Positions 32,812-37,240 of a stretch of DNA of 37,240 nucleotides are shown here, piece by piece (the first letter of the stretch is position 1; each line of letters begins with the position of its first letter). The notes below the pieces were generated by a model. The model saw only the letters and a program-made list of their open reading frames with translations. It was not told where the DNA came from and searched no databases. The translations under genes and the position numbers were made by a program. Where the stretch lies: contig NZ_JALOAN010000023.1 in NCBI RefSeq assembly GCF_023228785.1, positions 1 to 37,240 of the forward strand, written 5' to 3'. Origin of the DNA: Sulfurimonas sp. Lineage in GTDB: Bacteria; Campylobacterota; Campylobacteria; Campylobacterales; Sulfurimonadaceae.

Positions 32812-35055
32812 ATGAGTGATTTGATTAATTTTAAAATTGACGGTATCTCTGTAGAAGCAAAGAGAGGTGAGACAATACTAAATGTAGCTCGCAGACATGA
32901 TATCTACATCCCGACAATGTGCTATATCTCAAAAACTACGCCGTGTGCATCTTGTCGTATGTGTGTGGTTGAAGCGAGTGGAGTTGATGGGTTTGTGCTC
33001 TCTTGTAACACTCCACCAACTAAGGGCATTGAGATAACAACAAATACTCCAGAACTAGAGCGTGAGCGAACAAATATCATGAAGCTCTATGATGTAAATC
33101 ATCCGCTAGAGTGTGGTGTTTGTGATAAGTCAGGCGAGTGTGACTTACAAAATAAAACACTAGAGTTTAATGTAAGTAGACAAAACTTCTCAGCTCGTGA
33201 TCAGTCAAAGGGCGTAAAAGAGTGGGGACTTATAAATTATGATGAGTCTCTGTGCATTTTATGTGAGAAGTGTGTTCATGTTTGTAATGAGGTTATAGGC
33301 GATGATGCTATTGACATAGAATTTGGTGGTTACAGTTCAAGAATTATCCCTAAAAACTCAGATGTTCTTGATTGTACTTTTTGTGGAGAGTGTATAGCAG
33401 TCTGTCCTGTTGGGGCACTCATTAGCTCAAATTTCAAGTATAGTGCAAATGCTTGGGAGCTTAGCCAAGTACCAGCTACTTGTGCACACTGTTCTGGTGG
33501 CTGTCCACTAGAGTATGAGACAAGACACACATCAATAAACGGAGATGATTCTATCTATAGAGTAAAAAATAATTTTGAATACACATCACTTTGTGGTGCA
33601 GGAAGATTTGGTTTTGATTTTGATAACAAAAATGTTAGCGATAAAGTAGCATTTTTAAGAGCAAAAGAGGCTCTCATGAGTGCTAAAGCGATTCGTTTTT
33701 CATCTATGATAACAAATGAAGAAGCTCATATCTTAAACCTTTTAAAGCAAAAACTTGGGATCAAGCTCTTTAATGAAGATGCTAGAAAATATCAAGAGTT
33801 TATGAACTCTTATAGTTCTATTAGTTCAAAACTACACCATAGTGGTTCACTTGATGCTATAAAACAAGCGGATGCTGCCATTATTATAGGAAGCAAAGTT
33901 GCAACTGATAATCCAGCTGTAAGATATGCGCTAACTACTGCTGCAAAGCATAATGGTGCAAAGATAGTTTATGCACATCCTATAGAAGATGTGCTTATGC
34001 AAAACACTATCACTCAACTTATGAAGTATGAAGTTGGAACTGAAGAGGGTGTAATGGCTCTTTTAGCAAATGCGATACTTGCAGATGTAGAACTAAGCCA
34101 GAGTGAGAGAGCATTTTTTGATGATCTAGATCTTGGTTACTTAGGTGCAGAGAGTAATATTGGTGAAGAAGAGTTTGACCTTATGATGAAATCATTCACA
34201 AGAGCACAAAACCGTGTTTTAATTATTGGAAGCGATATCATCTCACATAAGCGTTCAAAAAACATAGCAAAACTTGCAGCGATGATAGAAAAATATAGCT
34301 CATTTTCTTTAGTTGTAATCCCAAATGATGTAAACACTCTTGGAGTTTCTCTAATTTGTGATCTAGATCTAGATGAAAATATAGACTCGGTTGTAGGTTA
34401 TAACGCAAAGGGAGATTTTACTATCTCTTCGGTTGGGTCGGCAGATTTTTATGTTGGAGCACTAAATCAGCAAGAGGGAACTTTTGTAAGTGTTGACAAT
34501 AGAGTTCTACCTACCAATGTTGCACTTAGTTATGAGGGTTATACTCTAAATGATCTTGCAGTAGCTTGTGGAATAAAGGCTAGAAATACAGTTGATTATA
34601 CAGATGAATTAGATAAAAAAGCTGGATTTAAAGCAGTTGAATTTGATAAGTTGCAAAACTTTTTATCTAAAGATGGAGAGGACAACAGAGGTTATATTCT
34701 TGATGAGATAATGTGTGAAGCTTATGGAGAACTAGAAGAAATAGAGGATTTACCAGAATTCAATGGTACAATTATATATCATTCAAATCCAGTCTTACAG
34801 TTTAATGCATATACAAACAAGACAAAGCAATTAGAAAAAGATATAACTTTAAGAGGCTCAGCTCAGTTTGCAGCAGCTGCAAAAATCTCCGATGGAGATA
34901 AAATAGAGATGACTTTTAACTCTAAAACTTTGCAAAGAGAGTTTAAGCTCGATAGTGATCTAAAAGGTACGATAGCACTAAATCCTACTTTTGATGGGAC
35001 ACTTGATTCAAGTAGATATAGATTTGAAAAAACCAAAATAGTGAGAGTAGTATAA
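32812..35055 (+). CDS. nuoG: Complex I subunit G, first copy
   Basis: A 747-residue subunit with the N-terminal 2Fe-2S domain (C37, C48, C51, C65; extra C45), the His-Cys3 cluster site H97-x3-C101-x2-C104-x5-C110, two ferredoxin-like CxxCxxC sets (CILCEKCVHVC and CTFCGECIAVC) and a further set C224, C227, C231 and C261 like cluster N7. A molybdopterin-oxidoreductase-like domain without obvious cofactor role follows. The ATG at 32812 after GGAGGGG is preferred over an in-frame ATG inside the previous gene. The next gene, a second nuoG, starts in its stop codon. Confidence 0.92.
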   Translation: MSDLINFKIDGISVEAKRGETILNVARRHDIYIPTMCYISKTTPCASCRMCVVEASGVDGFVLSCNTPPTKGIEITTNTPELERERTNIMKLYDVNHPLECGVCDKSGECDLQNKTLEFNVSRQNFSARDQSKGVKEWGLINYDESLCILCEKCVHVCNEVIGDDAIDIEFGGYSSRIIPKNSDVLDCTFCGECIAVCPVGALISSNFKYSANAWELSQVPATCAHCSGGCPLEYETRHTSINGDDSIYRVKNNFEYTSLCGAGRFGFDFDNKNVSDKVAFLRAKEALMSAKAIRFSSMITNEEAHILNLLKQKLGIKLFNEDARKYQEFMNSYSSISSKLHHSGSLDAIKQADAAIIIGSKVATDNPAVRYALTTAAKHNGAKIVYAHPIEDVLMQNTITQLMKYEVGTEEGVMALLANAILADVELSQSERAFFDDLDLGYLGAESNIGEEEFDLMMKSFTRAQNRVLIIGSDIISHKRSKNIAKLAAMIEKYSSFSLVVIPNDVNTLGVSLICDLDLDENIDSVVGYNAKGDFTISSVGSADFYVGALNQQEGTFVSVDNRVLPTNVALSYEGYTLNDLAVACGIKARNTVDYTDELDKKAGFKAVEFDKLQNFLSKDGEDNRGYILDEIMCEAYGELEEIEDLPEFNGTIIYHSNPVLQFNAYTNKTKQLEKDITLRGSAQFAAAAKISDGDKIEMTFNSKTLQREFKLDSDLKGTIALNPTFDGTLDSSRYRFEKTKIVRVV

Positions 35056-37240
35056 TGAATAAAATTACTATAAATATTGATGGTAAAGAGATCCAGACGC
35101 AAGAGGGAGAGTATATTTTAAATGCCGCTCGTGCTAATGATATCTTTATTCCAGCTATCTGCTACTTAACAAGATGTAGCCCGACTCTAGCTTGTCGTAT
35201 CTGTCTTGTTGAAGCTGATGGCAAACAAGTTTATGCTTGTAATGCAAAAAGCAAAGAAGGCATGAGCATTACAACAAAGACAGAAACAATTGCTAAAGAG
35301 CACCGTGCGATTATGGAAGTTTACGATGTAAACCATCCTCTTCAATGTGGCGTGTGTGACCAATCAGGCGAATGTGAACTACAAAACTATACTCTAGAGA
35401 TGGGAGTTGATTCTCAAAGTTATGCAGTAAAAGATGTAGATAGAAGTTCACATGATTGGGGGCATATCCACTATGATCCAGGTCTTTGTATAGTTTGTGA
35501 GAGATGTGTGACTGTATGTAAGGATATGATAGGTGATAACTCTCTTAAGACTGTTCCTCGCGGCGGAGATGCACTTGAAGCTGAGTATAAAGAGAGTATG
35601 CCAAAAGATGCTTACTCAATGTGGAACAAACTAAATAAATCACTTATCGGACTTACAAATGGAACTGATGTTCTTGACTGTACAAGTTGTGGAGAGTGTG
35701 CAGCAGTTTGTCCTGTTGGAGCATTAGTAGATACTCACTTTATGTACAAATCAAACGCATGGGAGTTAACCCAGGTTCCTGCAACTTGTGGACACTGTTC
35801 TGCAGGGTGTCAAATATATTACGATGTAAAACATACAAGTGTTTCAGACGATACGAGAAAAATTTATAGAGTTATGAATGAGTGGAACTATGTTTCACTT
35901 TGTGGAGCAGGTAGATATGGATTTGATTATGAAAATAGAGTCGCATCTAAAGATGAAAAAGCCTTTGCATCTGCTATAGAAGCTTTTAAGAAGGCTGACA
36001 CTATAGAGTTTACTTCTACCATAACAAATGAAGAGGCTTTTATACTACAAAGTTTAAAAGAAAAACATGGCTATAAGCTTATAAATAAAGAAGCAAAATC
36101 ATATCAGACCTTTTTGAAAAACTATAGTGAGGTAAGTGGAAGTATGCTCTATAGCGGAGACTTAAAATCCACTCATAACTCTAACTTTGTTATCTCAATA
36201 GGTGCTGCACTCAAGAGTGACAATCCAAATGCGAGATACGCACTTAACAACTCCATGACTGTAAATAAAGGTGCTGGTTTATATTTTCACCCTCTTAAAG
36301 ATCCAATTATCGAGGGACTTGGCAAGAGCATTATGACAGTTACTCACGCTCCACTTCAAGAAGAAGTTGCACTCTACCTTATCTTAGACTTATTTGCAGA
36401 CAAAGAAAAACTTCCCGTAAAGGTGTTTGAGTATCTAGATGGTTTTCACTCTAAAAAGATGGTGACTATAGAAGAGACTATAAAAGAAGAAGTTGTAGAA
36501 ATTGTTAAAGAGATGAAACTAAATGAAGAAACTGGTGAAGAGGAAGAAGTTGAGATAGAAAAGAAAAAAATGGTGCCTAAAAAAGTATCTAAAGAGGTAG
36601 AAGTTGATGATAACGCTCTTTTAGAAATCTTAGGGCTAGATGATAGTTTTATGGAAACTTTAGAGAAAAACCTTAATAAAAAAGATAGTTTCGCAATGAT
36701 TGTAGGAGAGGATATGTATAATCATCCAAACTCTAAAAACATTGCAAGACTTGTTGCATTAGTTGAGAAATGTAGTGATATTAAATTAACTATAATCCCA
36801 CCACTTACTAACTCTTTAGGTGTCGCTCTTATTTGTGATCTTGATGATGAGAGAGGTTCCTTTACCGTTGGGTATAACACAAAAGCAGACTTTACTATAA
36901 CTGCTTTAGGTAACGGTGATTTAGATATGCCTGCAATGAACCAACAAGAGGGGACACTAACTTCTATAAACAAGAGAGTAAACCCAACAAACGCAGCACT
37001 TCCTTACCATGGCTATGAGTTAAATGACATTGCAAATGAGTTAGGGCTAGTTGCCGAAGATACAATATTGTACACTTCATCTCTTGGACTAAAGGCTGGC
37101 TTTAGAGATCTAAGCTTTGATGACTTACCAAATCATTATGAAAATGATGGAAGTGAGCATAGAGGTTATCTACTTGAAGATATAAAAATCAAAAGAAGCA
37201 CAAACCAAAGTGTTGAACCATTTAATGATGAGAAGCTACT
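35055..37240 (+). CDS. nuoG: Complex I subunit G, second copy, cut by window end
   Basis: The first 728 residues of a second NuoG. It keeps the 2Fe-2S cysteines (C36, C47, C50, C62), the HPLQCGVCDQSGEC site, two CxxCxxC sets (CIVCERCVTVC, CTSCGECAAVC) and an N7-like set (C245, C248, C252, C283). It differs from the first copy by about 20 extra residues between the two ferredoxin-like motifs (AEYKESMPKDAYSMWNKL) and by a long Glu/Lys-rich stretch (about 472-518) in the C-terminal domain. Its ATG overlaps the first copy's stop by one base (TAATG). The frame is still open at the window end, with nuoH and later genes expected beyond. Confidence 0.9.
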   Translation, partial: MNKITINIDGKEIQTQEGEYILNAARANDIFIPAICYLTRCSPTLACRICLVEADGKQVYACNAKSKEGMSITTKTETIAKEHRAIMEVYDVNHPLQCGVCDQSGECELQNYTLEMGVDSQSYAVKDVDRSSHDWGHIHYDPGLCIVCERCVTVCKDMIGDNSLKTVPRGGDALEAEYKESMPKDAYSMWNKLNKSLIGLTNGTDVLDCTSCGECAAVCPVGALVDTHFMYKSNAWELTQVPATCGHCSAGCQIYYDVKHTSVSDDTRKIYRVMNEWNYVSLCGAGRYGFDYENRVASKDEKAFASAIEAFKKADTIEFTSTITNEEAFILQSLKEKHGYKLINKEAKSYQTFLKNYSEVSGSMLYSGDLKSTHNSNFVISIGAALKSDNPNARYALNNSMTVNKGAGLYFHPLKDPIIEGLGKSIMTVTHAPLQEEVALYLILDLFADKEKLPVKVFEYLDGFHSKKMVTIEETIKEEVVEIVKEMKLNEETGEEEEVEIEKKKMVPKKVSKEVEVDDNALLEILGLDDSFMETLEKNLNKKDSFAMIVGEDMYNHPNSKNIARLVALVEKCSDIKLTIIPPLTNSLGVALICDLDDERGSFTVGYNTKADFTITALGNGDLDMPAMNQQEGTLTSINKRVNPTNAALPYHGYELNDIANELGLVAEDTILYTSSLGLKAGFRDLSFDDLPNHYENDGSEHRGYLLEDIKIKRSTNQSVEPFNDEKL

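Overview
The window looks like chromosome of a sulfur-oxidising, respiratory member of the Campylobacterota, most like Sulfurimonas or a close relative. This rests on AT-rich DNA, kinases with the AHQWRQPL H-box typical of the group, a complex I operon without ordinary nuoE and nuoF but with a GltD-like protein and two tandem nuoG genes, a sulfide:quinone reductase, and a TorA-like reductase paired with a monohaem cytochrome. The assignment is from recalled family features; no search was run.

Layout. (1) 1-7565: a truncated porin gene diverges from a five-gene same-strand cluster: TorA-like reductase, cytochrome c, OmpR-type regulator, family 5 solute-binding protein, membrane histidine kinase. 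(2) 7562-10416: a Y-family DNA polymerase (minus) and pyruvate kinase (plus). (3) 10417-14483: a patch of palindromic repeats, a frameshifted PAS histidine kinase, its regulator, then sulfide:quinone reductase with a DUF1641 protein; three CCTTAT boxes spaced 11 bp sit just upstream of the reductase. (4) 14634-19615: an AIPR-family defence protein, a lipoprotein overlapping endonuclease IV, and an AAA+ ATPase whose promoter is ringed by inverted repeats. (5) 19735-24675: a flavodiiron protein directly abutting a DsbA-family protein, an OprD-like porin, a monofunctional prephenate dehydratase and a small outer membrane barrel. (6) 24743-27119: a SulP anion transporter with a two-domain universal stress protein. 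(7) 27633-37240: nuoA, B, C, D, a cysteine-free NuoE-position protein, a NuoF-tail/GltD hybrid, nuoG1 and nuoG2 (cut by the window end).

The genes fit a cell that feeds sulfide electrons into quinone, uses S- or N-oxides as possible acceptors, runs complex I with a non-standard electron input, and handles O2 or NO with a flavodiiron protein. Extended -10 promoters of the form TG-N-TATNAT recur. In three places (polymerase, frameshifted kinase, lipoprotein) the -10 box lies so close to an ATG without a ribosome-binding site that leaderless mRNAs are likely. The most notable items are the complex I input module, the regulator/binding-protein/kinase trio beside torA, the 11-bp box array before sqr, and the AIPR protein with a possible nuclease site. 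No tRNA, rRNA, CRISPR array, transposase or integrase was recognised.
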